64,000 nt of DNA from CAJXJP01 sp963926055 (GTDB lineage: Bacteria > Patescibacteriota > Gracilibacteria > BD1-5 > UBA6164), in NCBI GenBank assembly GCA_963926055.1, contig CAWUVK010000007.1:82986-146985 (forward strand). The letters are read 5' to 3'. The notes below the pieces were generated by a model that was given only the letters and a program-made list of their open reading frames with translations, had not been told where the DNA came from and made no database searches. Both the position numbers and the translations under genes were made by a program. This document shows positions 53,474 to 61,289 of the stretch, piece after piece (positions within the stretch are counted from its first letter, which is position 1; every line of letters starts with the position of its first letter).

Positions 53474-55273
53474 ATGAGTAAAAGAATATTTATATATGCG
53501 AGAAGAAGTAGTAAAAAAAATAAATCATGAACTGTATCTATTGAGAAGCAAATAAGTTCAATTAAAAATGAGTGTAAAATAAATTGATATATTATTGAAT
53601 GAATATATGAAGATAATCAATCGGGTTTTAGAGTGTGAATTAGACCTGAATTTAATGATATGATCAATATGATTAAAAAAGCTAATATAAAATGAATATG
53701 AGAGAAAATTGACTATATCTATGTGTATTGGGCATCAAGATTATGTAGAAATACAGAAGAGGCAAGAATTATTCAAGATTTAGTAGAAAAATGAAAAATA
53801 AAAATTAAGAGCATACATGGCGATTATTCTGAATGATTAGACGGACAGAAAAGGCTAATTCATGATTTAATAGATGCAATATATGAGAGCATGGAAAAAA
53901 GCGAGGAAGCTAAAATTAATATGGATTTAACTTATAGAGAAAAATGAAAAATAGCTAGAAAAGCCGCATATTGATATATTTTTAGCAGATATAAAAAACT
54001 TGAAATTAATAATGAAAATTGAGAAGCAGATATAATCAAGAAAGTATTTAATGAGTATTCTAAATGAGAATACACATATAAAGAATTAGCAAATCATTTA
54101 AATATAACTTGAAATCAAAAAATATATATCAAAAGAAATTGAGAAATTGCATGAAAAAATTTTTCAGAAAAAGATATAGAAAATATCATAACTAATGAGT
54201 TTTATTATTGAAGAGTTAAAGTTAAATATACCGATTTTACAGAAAAATCTCTAAAATATTTTCAAGAAGTTTATCCATATAAAGAAATAAAAGAAAACAT
54301 AGTAATCGACTATACAAAATATATATCTCAAAATAATACTTTTACTCCTATCATATCAGAAAGACTATTTAAAGCAGCTGAAGATATAAGAAATTGAAAA
54401 AGATGAAAAAATAAATTTAAAAATTTTGAAGAATTATATCTATTTCAATGAATGATAAAATGTAGTTGTAAGCAAAATATTGAGAATAATCCAAATAAAT
54501 ATTTAAGTTATACACAATATCCTACTAAAAAAGATAATTGAATTATATATAATAATTATAGATGTTCAAATAATGAAAGAGAAAGTAAAGAAACATGAAA
54601 AACGATAAACTGTGATAAATCAAAAGCTAGAATATCAGAAATTGCATTAGAAAAAATTATTTATACTGATTTTATTAAATGAATACAATTTAGTGATAAA
54701 GAAAAAGAAATATTTGAAAAAGTTATTGCATACAAACTACAACAATTATGAGAATATAAAGAAAATACTAGTAGAAAATTGAAACAAAGATTAGTTAATT
54801 TAAAAAAAGAGAAAGAAAAAGCATTTAAAGAGTATAGAAGTGAAACTGATAGTTTAATCAAAGAAATGTTATTAGAAGATTTACATAAAATAGATAATGA
54901 CTATAAAAAAATTGAGACGGAAATAGAAAACCTACCGGAAGGAAATAAAGAGGATTCAAATAATATAAATGATTATGTGTTTTATATTAATAAATTATGA
55001 AGCCATTTTAAATTGTTTCCTAAATATAAAAAACAAAAATTTATAAGAGCAATGTTTGAAAGAATAGTTTTAGAAAATAAAAAAATTGTGGATTTTAAGC
55101 TTAACCCAGTCTTTGAATTAGCATATAATAAAAAAAAAGTTGTAACATTTAATCATTTAGAGGATAACCCTAAAAAAAAATGTTCCAACTCTCTGCGTGG
55201 CTTAACAAAAACTAAAAGGGCACAATCAGAAGATTGTACCCTTTATGGCAGGCCCACTAGGAATCGAACCTAG
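53474..55273 (+). CDS. Large serine recombinase, 599 aa, running into tRNA-Trp
   Basis: Resolvase-type catalytic domain: FIYARRSSKKN with nucleophile Ser12, then QISSIKNEC, EDNQSGFR, WASRLCRN (arginines) and GDYSEGLDG. Recombinase domain: REKGKIARKAAYGY, then EYTYKELANHLN. Zinc ribbon: MIKCSCKQN ... YRCSNN ... INCDKS. Coiled-coil C-terminal region (residues ~430-500) typical of large serine integrases. The last ~25 codons read through the tRNA-Trp terminator and the 3' end of the tRNA gene on the other strand (stop at 55271-55273). That overlap suggests the gene's original 3' end was changed by integration. Confidence 0.93.
55217..55245. terminator. Terminator of tRNA-Trp
   Basis: AAAGGGCACAATC / GATTGTACCCTTT with AGAA loop and one C-A mismatch, directly 3' of tRNA-Trp on the minus strand. 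Confidence 0.8.
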
Positions 55274-55320
55274 AGCGCGGGATTTGGAGTCCCGAATTTT
55301 AACCGTTAAACTATAGGCCT
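55246..55320 (-). tRNA. tRNA-Trp (anticodon CCA)
   Basis: Cloverleaf read on the minus strand: acceptor AGGCCTA / TGGGCCT (one G-U), discriminator G, encoded CCA (55248-55246); anticodon arm CGGGA-CTCCAAA-TCCCG gives anticodon CCA; T-arm CTAGG-TTCGATT-CCTAG. CCA reads only UGG, consistent with UGA not being Trp. Confidence 0.95.
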
Positions 55321-55338
55321 AAATTTCCCCACCTTTTG

Positions 55339-55375
55339 TTCCCTCTGCTCTAAAGCAGAGGGTTAGGGTGAGGTT
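55339..55375. repeat. REP-like palindromic element
   Basis: Stem CCCTCTGCT (55341-55349) / AGCAGAGGG (55354-55362), followed by tail TTAGGGTGAGGTT. Same design as the two elements at 57482-57584. Confidence 0.7.
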
Positions 55376-55381
55376 AGCTAA

Positions 55382-56167
55382 TTATATAGCAAATCTTTTG
55401 AAAGAAGTAATTGTATCTTCTCCGATAAAGTCTTTTACTTTAACGTTAGGATCGATAACAAATGCTTGTTCTAATAAAGAAATTTCAGATTTGAATTTCC
55501 CCATTTTACCTCCAATGATTTTTAGTAAAACGTCATCAGATTTATTTCCCATATTAGCATCATTTTTCATGATTTCTAATTGAATAGATTTTTCTTTTTC
55601 AATAACTTCTTCAGAAATATCAGAAGCTCTTAAGTATTCAGGGTTAGCAGCAGTTACGTGCATAGCTACTTGTTTTAATTTTTCTTCATCAGATCCTTCT
55701 TTTGCTACGATTAATGCAGCAATTTTAGCATTTGAATGTAAGTAAGAAACAGCTAATCCACCTTCAACGATTTCATAATCAAGAAGTTTTAAATTTTCAC
55801 CCATTTCTAGAGCATAGTCAGAGTTAATCATAGTTTGAGCAGCTTCTTTAGAGTCTACACCATTTTCTTTTAAGAAAGCAGCAACAGTTTCTAACATAGT
55901 TGTAAACTTATCAGTATTAGCAAGGAAATCAGTTTCACAACCAATTGATACTATGTAAGCGTTTCCACCTTCTGTAACGATTTTGATTCCACCTTCAGTA
56001 GTTTCTCTGTCAGCTTTTTTAGCAGCTTTTGCTAAACCTTTTTTTCTTAGTTCTTCTACAGCTAAATCAATATCTCCGTTAGCTTCGTTAAGAGCTTTTT
56101 TACATTCCATCATTCCGATACCTGTAAGTTCTCTTAATTCTTTTACTTGAGCAGCAGTAATTGCCAT
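55382..56167 (-). CDS. tsf: Translation elongation factor Ts, 261 aa
   Basis: Guanine-nucleotide exchange factor for EF-Tu. N-terminal UBA-like domain ITAAQVKELRELTGIGMMEC, with KKALNEANGDIDLAVEELRKKG; core domain has CETDFLANTDKF (the TDF motif contacting EF-Tu) and IAALIVAKEGSDE. Slightly short of the E. coli protein (283 aa). None of its glycines is UGA, unlike most genes here. Last protein gene of the rpsA-rpsB-orf-tsf run, upstream of tRNA-Trp. Confidence 0.97.
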   Translation of the reverse strand: MAITAAQVKELRELTGIGMMECKKALNEANGDIDLAVEELRKKGLAKAAKKADRETTEGGIKIVTEGGNAYIVSIGCETDFLANTDKFTTMLETVAAFLKENGVDSKEAAQTMINSDYALEMGENLKLLDYEIVEGGLAVSYLHSNAKIAALIVAKEGSDEEKLKQVAMHVTAANPEYLRASDISEEVIEKEKSIQLEIMKNDANMGNKSDDVLLKIIGGKMGKFKSEISLLEQAFVIDPNVKVKDFIGEDTITSFKRFAI

Positions 56168-56207
56168 AATATTTTTATATTATAGTATAAAATTAATTTT
56201 TTGATTT

Positions 56208-56531
56208 TTATAATTTTTCTTTAATTTTTTCTTCAAATTTATCTATGTACTCGACATCCATATCTTCTCAATTGTATGCCTTATATCCCAAAAATCAGGT
56301 AATTCCAGCATATGCGAGGAAGAGTATTCCACTGAGTGCCCATAAGGGCAAAACAGCAGTTATAATAAATCTGGCAATAATGTAAGCAAAAAATAAAAAA
56401 TTTCAATATTTTATGTGTTTTTTTAACGAATCAGATTTTTTTTCTTCAGTGAAAAATAAAATAATTGCTACTATTGGCACATAACAAAGAGCATTTTTAA
56501 GATTATCGCTGTTTGATTTATTTTGTTCCAT
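56208..56531 (-). CDS. Small membrane protein, DUF4870-like, 107 aa
   Basis: Layout of DUF4870/Tic20-like small membrane proteins: ALCYVPIVAIILFF, KKHIKYGNFLFFAYII, and a third helix GILFLAYAGITGFLGYKAY; short acidic N-terminus and charged C-terminus. Lies between rpsB and tsf, where most bacteria have nothing. UGA glycines are used here, in contrast to the neighbours. Confidence 0.7.
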
Positions 56532-56597
56532 AATATATAATATTTGAAATATTATAGGAGCCTAGATATAAAAATAACTAGACTCTTTTATAAAAAA

Positions 56598-57389
56598 TTA
56601 TTTTTCTTCAGTTTTAGCTTCTTCTTTTTTTTCTTCAGCTTTTGGTTTTCTAGCAACTGGTTTTTTATCACCACTTACTTTTCTTTGAACAGTTTTAGCA
56701 ACAGCAGGTTTTACTTTTACACCAGATAATTCTGCTGATAATTCTCAAGCGATATATTCAATAGATTTTACTGAATTTGTATTAGAAGGAATACAGTTTT
56801 CAACAACAGTATCGTCTCCATTTGTATTTAATACAGCAAATGCAGGAAGTCTTAATGAATTTGCTTCTCTGATAGCTTGTTCTTCATAGATTCCATCTAC
56901 AGCGAAAATAACATCAGGAACTCTTTTCATTTCTTTTAACCCTTTATATGCTTTATCTAATTTTTCAAGTTCAAGCATTTTAGCAGCTTTTTCTTTTTTA
57001 GTTAAAACATCAAATGCTCCAGCTTCAGAATCTTTCAATAATTGTAAGTATGTTGCAATTCTTTTTTTGATAGTTTTGAAGTTTGTTAAAAGTCCAGGAA
57101 CCCATTTTTCAGTTACATAGTAGTGACCAGTTTCTTCAGCTAATTTTGAGAAAGCATCTCTTGCTTGTAATTTAGTAGCAACGAATAATACTTTTTTCCC
57201 TTCAGCGTGGTATTCTTTTAATTGAGCTTTTACTTCTTCAATTTTTTCAACTGTTTTTACTAAGTTAATTACGTGGATACCGTTAACTGAACCATAAATA
57301 TATGATTTCATTCTTGGATTCCAGTAGTTAGTTTTGTTCCCGATATGTAATAGGTTGTCAAACATTGTGTTTAATACTTTTTTAGACAT
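56598..57389 (-). CDS. rpsB: 30S ribosomal protein S2, 263 aa
   Basis: S2 hallmarks: HIGNKTNYWNPRMKSYIYG, GIHVINLVKT, KKVLFVATK, EKWVPGLLTNFKTI, and VDGIYEEQAIREANSLRLP ... TNGDD. C-terminal extension is basic/acidic (KPVARKPKAEEKKEEAKTE), and only one glycine (residue 215) is UGA. The standard code would lose the last ~48 residues. ATG without Shine-Dalgarno. Confidence 0.96.
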
Positions 57390-57481
57390 TTTTTGATTTT
57401 TAATTGTTAAGCAAGATTTATTTCAATCTTTAAATAAATATTTCTGTGCATATATAGCTTCCCAAAAATATTTTTAATTTA

Positions 57482-57584
57482 GACCTCTTCCGACCTCACG
57501 GCTACCTTCTCCCTCGAGGGAGAAGGTAAGTATAATTTTTTATATTCCCTCTCCTATCAAAGGAGAGGGTTAGTGTGAGGTTTT
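57482..57584. repeat. Pair of inverted REP-like palindromes (BIME-like)
   Basis: Left element: perfect 24-bp palindrome ACCTTCTCCCTCGAGGGAGAAGGT (57504-57527) with flank CCTCAC on its left. Right element: CCCTCTCCT (57547-57555) / AGGAGAGGG (57561-57569), then TTAGTGTGAGGTT. The two are in opposite orientation in the rpsA-rpsB gap; together with 55339-55375 they form a family. Confidence 0.78.
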
Positions 57585-57596
57585 ATAGAAAAATGA

Positions 57597-58739
57597 TTAT
57601 TTTTCTTCAGTTTTAGCTTCTTCTTTTTTTTCTTCAGCTTTTTCTTCTTTAGCTGGAGCTTCTTGTAGAGCTTTTAATGAAAGACCAATTCTTTTTTTAG
57701 TAGGTTCAAAGTTAATAATTTTTGCAGTAACTTCTTCTCCAACTTTAACATAATCTCTAATATCTTTTACTACACCGTGTGAAATTTCAGATAAATGGAT
57801 AAGCCCTTGAATACCTCCTTCAAGATCCATGAATGCACCAAATTTAGAAATTCTAGAAATTGGAGCAGTGATTGAATCACCAAGTTTATATTTTTTAGCA
57901 AGAACATCCCATGGATTTTCTTTCAGTCTTTTAATTGAAAGTGAAATTTTATCAGAATCTAATCCAATAACTTTAACTTTAACTTTCATACCAACTTTTG
58001 CAAATTTACTAGGATCGTTAACATGTCCCCAATCGATTTCAGATACATGAACTAAACCTTCTAATCCATCAAAAGTAACGAATAGACCGTATGATAAAAT
58101 ACCAGATACAACCCCTTCAACTACGTCACCTTCTTTTAGAGTAGCAAGAGCTTTTTCTCTATTTTCAGCAATAGCAGCTTTTTCTGAGAAGATGATTTTT
58201 TTACCAGCTTCATCAACATTGATAACTCTCACTTGGAAATCTTTTCCAACTAATCCTTCAAGATGTTCTAGAATTTTATCTGCATTAGCACCTTCAACTC
58301 TAGGATAATGAAGAGGAGTTAATTGAGAAACAGGTATAAACCCTTTTAATCCATCAATATCAACAAGTAGCCCACCTTTGTTTGCTTCTGTAGGAGTAAC
58401 AGTAATCACTTCTTCAGATTCGTTGTATTTTGCAAGATTTGAAAGATTTTTGATTTGGTTTGCTCTTTTTAATGAAAGGATTAATAAACCTCTTTCAACA
58501 GAATCACCAAGAACCATTACGTCAATAGGTTGACCAGCTTCTAAAGTGTTTAAATCAACAGTATTCCCTACTTCTTTTGACACTACTAACCCAGTAAATT
58601 GGTTATTAACATTTACTAAGATATTTTTCTTTTCTACTTTTACAATAGTACCAGAAATTACTTCACCTTCTTTTGGATATTTAATTTCAGGTGATTGTTC
58701 GAATAACTCTTCAAACAGAGCTAAATCTAATTTTGCCAT
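57597..58739 (-). CDS. rpsA: 30S ribosomal protein S1, four S1 domains, 380 aa
   Basis: RNA-binding ribosomal protein. Four S1 motifs: GEVISGTIVKVEKKNILVNV (~20), a second around residues 105-180 (GGLLVDIDGLKGFIPVSQL), GDVVEGVVSGILSYGLFVTF with GLEGLVHVSE, and GDSITAPISRISKFGAFMDL with GIQGLIHLSE. Shorter than E. coli S1 (six domains), as in many Gram-positive and candidate-phylum S1 proteins. C-terminal Lys/Glu tail. None of its ~29 glycines is UGA. Confidence 0.95.
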   Translation of the reverse strand: MAKLDLALFEELFEQSPEIKYPKEGEVISGTIVKVEKKNILVNVNNQFTGLVVSKEVGNTVDLNTLEAGQPIDVMVLGDSVERGLLILSLKRANQIKNLSNLAKYNESEEVITVTPTEANKGGLLVDIDGLKGFIPVSQLTPLHYPRVEGANADKILEHLEGLVGKDFQVRVINVDEAGKKIIFSEKAAIAENREKALATLKEGDVVEGVVSGILSYGLFVTFDGLEGLVHVSEIDWGHVNDPSKFAKVGMKVKVKVIGLDSDKISLSIKRLKENPWDVLAKKYKLGDSITAPISRISKFGAFMDLEGGIQGLIHLSEISHGVVKDIRDYVKVGEEVTAKIINFEPTKKRIGLSLKALQEAPAKEEKAEEKKEEAKTEEK

Positions 58740-58925
58740 AATAGCATATAGTTAAAAAATAAATTAATCCGTAAAATAAATTTTTACGAATAGTTTTAAG
58801 AAAAGTAAGATTAAAAATCTCCTTAGTAAAAAGCTTAACAAAGCAAACTTTCTACTTTCAGATTTTTAATCCTCCTGTGCGTTGTGTGAAATTCGCGGCC
58901 TAAATATATTCAGAAAGCCAAAAAT
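58740..58925 (-). promoter_or_regulatory. Long structured leader of rpsA
   Basis: On the minus strand the ~185 nt before rpsA hold GATTAAAAATCT (58871-58860) pairing with AGATTTTTAATC (58822-58811). Each arm adjoins a GGAGG/AAGGAG-like sequence. Another hairpin CGTAAAAATTTATTTTACG lies closer to the ATG. No ribosome binding site is next to the start codon. Possibly an autoregulatory leader; no known family recognised. Confidence 0.45.
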
Positions 58926-59031
58926 GTCAAAACTTTTTTCGTCTTTTTTTCTTATATTTCTTTAGTTTATTTTTAGATTTTCTTAAGCTTATCTGATATA
59001 ATAATATTATTACTTTTTGAATATGATTATT

Positions 59032-59160
59032 ATGACTCTACAAAGCAAATGGGAACGTCAATTCTGCTGATTGAGATTAGCTTGGGAAATTAGGTCAAGT
59101 ACTTCTTGGAGAACAAATGGTATAATAAATATTTGAGAAAAACTAAAAAAGCAGCCCTAG
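59032..59160 (+). CDS. Possible small Trp-rich peptide, 42 aa
   Basis: ATG at 59032, TAG at 59158-59160; reads MTLQSKWERQFCGLRLAWEI and has three Trp, with UGA at two positions. A TATAAT-like ATATAATAA lies ~30 bp upstream and a GC-rich terminator overlaps its end, but that terminator also serves the opposing gene. Weak support. Confidence 0.3.
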
Positions 59161-59171
59161 GCTGCTTTTTT
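59146..59171. terminator. GC-rich terminator of the three-gene unit
   Basis: AAAAAAGCAGCC / GGCTGCTTTTTT with CTA loop, 3' of the gene at 59157 on the minus strand. Confidence 0.9.
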
Positions 59172-59555
59172 TTCTTTTAGCGAATGGATAATATTTCCTG
59201 CTAAAATTGGATTTTCAAATAATATCAAATCTTTAAATTTCCCTGATGAATGTAAAACTTCAGTAAATAAAAGATTAATATTTTTTTGACGATAAATTTG
59301 TCTACAAATTAGACTCAAACGTTGTATTAATTCAATATCACTTGCGTTAAAGTGAGAAATATTAAATCTATATGTTGCGAGAGTTTCGTTAGTAATTCTC
59401 AAAAATATTATTTGATGAGCACTAATTTCTTGAGTTTCTACATGAAAATCCTCTTGCAATAAAAATTTCATATTAAAAAATTTTTTTTCTTCAAATTTTT
59501 TAATAGAAATATCTAATTGAAAAAAATTTTCAAAATCTTCTTGGATTTCAGACAT
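59157..59555 (-). CDS. UGA-free paralogue 3 of a small protein family, 132 aa
   Basis: Start chosen at 59555 with Shine-Dalgarno AGGGAG 7 nt upstream. Its second half (DIELIQRLSLICRQIYRQKN, then SSGKFKDLILFENPIL) aligns without gaps to the gene at 59586 (YIELLNIVSILLKKIYEKKN; ENGRYQKFFIFDNHEIL). Mixed alpha/beta, cytoplasmic. Both glycines are GGN and arginines include CGA/CGT. No family recognised. Confidence 0.75.
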   Translation of the reverse strand: MSEIQEDFENFFQLDISIKKFEEKKFFNMKFLLQEDFHVETQEISAHQIIFLRITNETLATYRFNISHFNASDIELIQRLSLICRQIYRQKNINLLFTEVLHSSGKFKDLILFENPILAGNIIHSLKEKKAA

Positions 59556-59585
59556 TACTTTCTCCCTATTTCAGAACTTTGAAAT

Positions 59586-59987
59586 TTATTTGTAATCTAA
59601 ATATTTCTTTACTTGATTTAATAAAATTTCATGATTATCAAAAATGAAAAATTTTTGATATCGACCATTTTCACTTAAAAAATAATCATAAAATAATTGT
59701 ATATTTTTTTTCTCATAAATTTTTTTCAATAAAATTGAAACTATATTTAAAAGTTCAATATACGATTTTTTAAATTCATTTTTATCAAAAGAATATGTCA
59801 CGTATACTTGTCTGTCATTAAGAATATAAACAATTCTTTTATTTTCTACTTCATTAGAAATAATTTCTAAACTCCTACAACTTAACACTTTTAGTTGAAA
59901 AAATTTACTTACCTGAAATAAAGGAATTTTTACAGATGATTGAAAAATTATTTTTAATAAATCATCTATATTGTTTTCTCTTTTCAT
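59586..59987 (-). CDS. UGA-free paralogue 2 of a small protein family, 133 aa
   Basis: Start at 59987 with Shine-Dalgarno AGGGAGTT before it. Begins MKRENNIDDLLKIIFQSSVK; VSKFFQLKVLSCRSLEII matches VSRLFSVKALDYKAIEEG in the gene at 60113, and its C-terminal half matches the gene at 59157. So it links all three as one family. Order on the minus strand: 60535, 59987, 59555; one transcript. No family recognised. Confidence 0.75.
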   Translation of the reverse strand: MKRENNIDDLLKIIFQSSVKIPLFQVSKFFQLKVLSCRSLEIISNEVENKRIVYILNDRQVYVTYSFDKNEFKKSYIELLNIVSILLKKIYEKKNIQLFYDYFLSENGRYQKFFIFDNHEILLNQVKKYLDYK

Positions 59988-60112
59988 ATTTTAACTCCCT
60001 GCTGAATTTTGTATCTACTAGAATAGGTAAATTTATTTTTTGTCAATTATTAAAAATAAAACACTAAAAAAGAGAACGAAAATATCGCCCTCTAATAATA
60101 AATCTATAGAGA

Positions 60113-60535
60113 TTATTCAGAAGATTTTTTTAACTCTTCTTTGATTAACTCTAAGGATTTTTTATCCACAAAATTAAACAAATTACTTTTTTCTATTAAA
60201 TCAATAATATCATTTACTTTATTGAAGTGAATCAAAGTTCGTAATTGATTTAGAAATACAATATAATTATTTTGTATTTCTTGTGCTATTGTATTTGTTT
60301 CCTGAGGATCACGTCCATCTAATTTAATCTCGATTATTAAATCTTTAATTTGAGGTAAATTAATAATAACACGAGAAAGATGTTCAGTTTCTTTTAAGAC
60401 ATTCCCCTCTTCTATAGCTTTATAATCAAGTGCCTTAACTGAAAATAATCGAGAAACTTCATTTACACTCATGCAAATTGTTTTCTTTTCTTTGAAAGTA
60501 AGCATTTGTGATGTAACAATTTTTAATAAATCCAT
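60113..60535 (-). CDS. UGA-free paralogue 1 of a small protein family, 140 aa
   Basis: Start at 60535 with Shine-Dalgarno AGGAGT, driven by a consensus promoter. Layout: KKTICMSVNEVSRLFSVKAL, beta-rich centre (VIINLPQIKDLIIEIKLDGR) and a C-terminal helix pair (VNDIIDLIEKSNLF, KKSLELIKEELKKSSE). It is the most diverged of the three. Arginines in GRDP and SRVI use CGT. No family recognised; the inverted repeat in its leader suggests specific control. Confidence 0.75.
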   Translation of the reverse strand: MDLLKIVTSQMLTFKEKKTICMSVNEVSRLFSVKALDYKAIEEGNVLKETEHLSRVIINLPQIKDLIIEIKLDGRDPQETNTIAQEIQNNYIVFLNQLRTLIHFNKVNDIIDLIEKSNLFNFVDKKSLELIKEELKKSSE

Positions 60536-60566
60536 GATGGACTCCTAATAATTTGTGGTTGTGGTA

Positions 60567-60586
60567 GTTCACTGGGTATAGTGAAC
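60567..60586 (-). promoter_or_regulatory. Inverted repeat in the leader of the paralogue operon
   Basis: GTTCACT ACCCAG-type centre AGTGAAC (7-bp perfect arms, 60567-60573 and 60580-60586) between the -10 box and the Shine-Dalgarno; candidate operator or leader hairpin. Confidence 0.6.
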
Positions 60587-60592
60587 ATAATT

Positions 60593-60621
60593 ATTATACT
60601 TGATTAATTTTATAATGTCAA
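60593..60621 (-). promoter_or_regulatory. Consensus sigma70 promoter of the paralogue operon
   Basis: Minus strand: TTGACA (60621-60616), 17-bp spacer, TATAAT (60598-60593); both boxes are perfect consensus. Confidence 0.85.
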
Positions 60622-60623
60622 AA

Positions 60624-60661
60624 AAACCGAATAAAATATAGATATTTTATTCGGTTTTTAA
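60624..60661. terminator. Terminator downstream of tRNA-His
   Basis: 16-bp stem AAAACCGAATAAAATA / TATTTTATTCGGTTTT, between tRNA-His and the paralogue promoter. Confidence 0.85.
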
Positions 60662-60672
60662 TTTTTCAAAAA

Positions 60673-60750
60673 TGGGGTGCCCGAAGGGTCTCGAACCCTC
60701 GACCTCCAGAGTCACAACCTGGCGTTCTAACCAACTGAACTACGGGCACC
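60673..60750 (-). tRNA. tRNA-His (anticodon GTG)
   Basis: Minus strand: acceptor GTGCCCG / CGGGCAC with the extra 5' G(-1) opposite C73, typical of tRNA-His; anticodon arm CCAGG-TTGTGAC-TCTGG gives GTG; T-arm GAGGG-TTCGAGA-CCCTT; encoded CCA (60675-60673). Confidence 0.95.
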
Positions 60751-60827
60751 ATATTTGAACTTTTTTTCAAAAGCAGGGTGATTATATTGAAACTCACTTA
60801 GTTGTCAAAAGAAAATTAAATATATTT

Positions 60828-61208
60828 TTAATAAATTGCGTCTTTTGAATCTAAAATATTTTGTTGTATATCTTGAGGTAATAACTTGAATTTTTGAGAG
60901 GAAATATCTATTTGTTTTGTGAATCAAATATTATCTCCATTTAATCTATATCAAACACCAGAAATGCTACACATAACAATATCATTTTGACTATGTGATT
61001 TTATTTCAAATATATGAGAAAAAATAGCTTTGGTAAAAAGGTATTTATCGAGAGGAGTTGAAATTTGAGATCTCTTTTGAGAAATTAATTCATACACAAA
61101 ATTTGAAATATTTTTTACTTCCAGGCTATTTTCACGAGTACATCAATTTGCTGCATCCACAGTTGAAAAAGTACTGAATAATATGATAGTTATAATAATT
61201 TTTTTCAT
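60828..61208 (-). CDS. Small secreted protein, 126 aa
   Basis: Signal peptide (residues 1-19: KKIIITIILFSTFSTVDAA), mature domain with two cysteines (GCTRENSLEV and VMCSISGVGYRL) that may form a disulfide, and a helical middle (FVYELISQKRSQISTPLDKY). UGA glycines present. No family recognised. 77 bases upstream of tRNA-His on the same strand. Confidence 0.68.
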
Positions 61209-61255
61209 AATACTTTTTTATCAAAAAATAAATTTCAGCAGAAATAGATACAAAA

Positions 61256-61288
61256 AAATACACATATATTTTAAATATATGTGTATTT
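61256..61288 (-). terminator. Terminator of lepA
   Basis: Palindrome ACACATATATTTTAAATATATGTGT followed on the minus strand by T-rich sequence, just after the lepA stop. Confidence 0.7.
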
Positions 61289-61289
61289 T

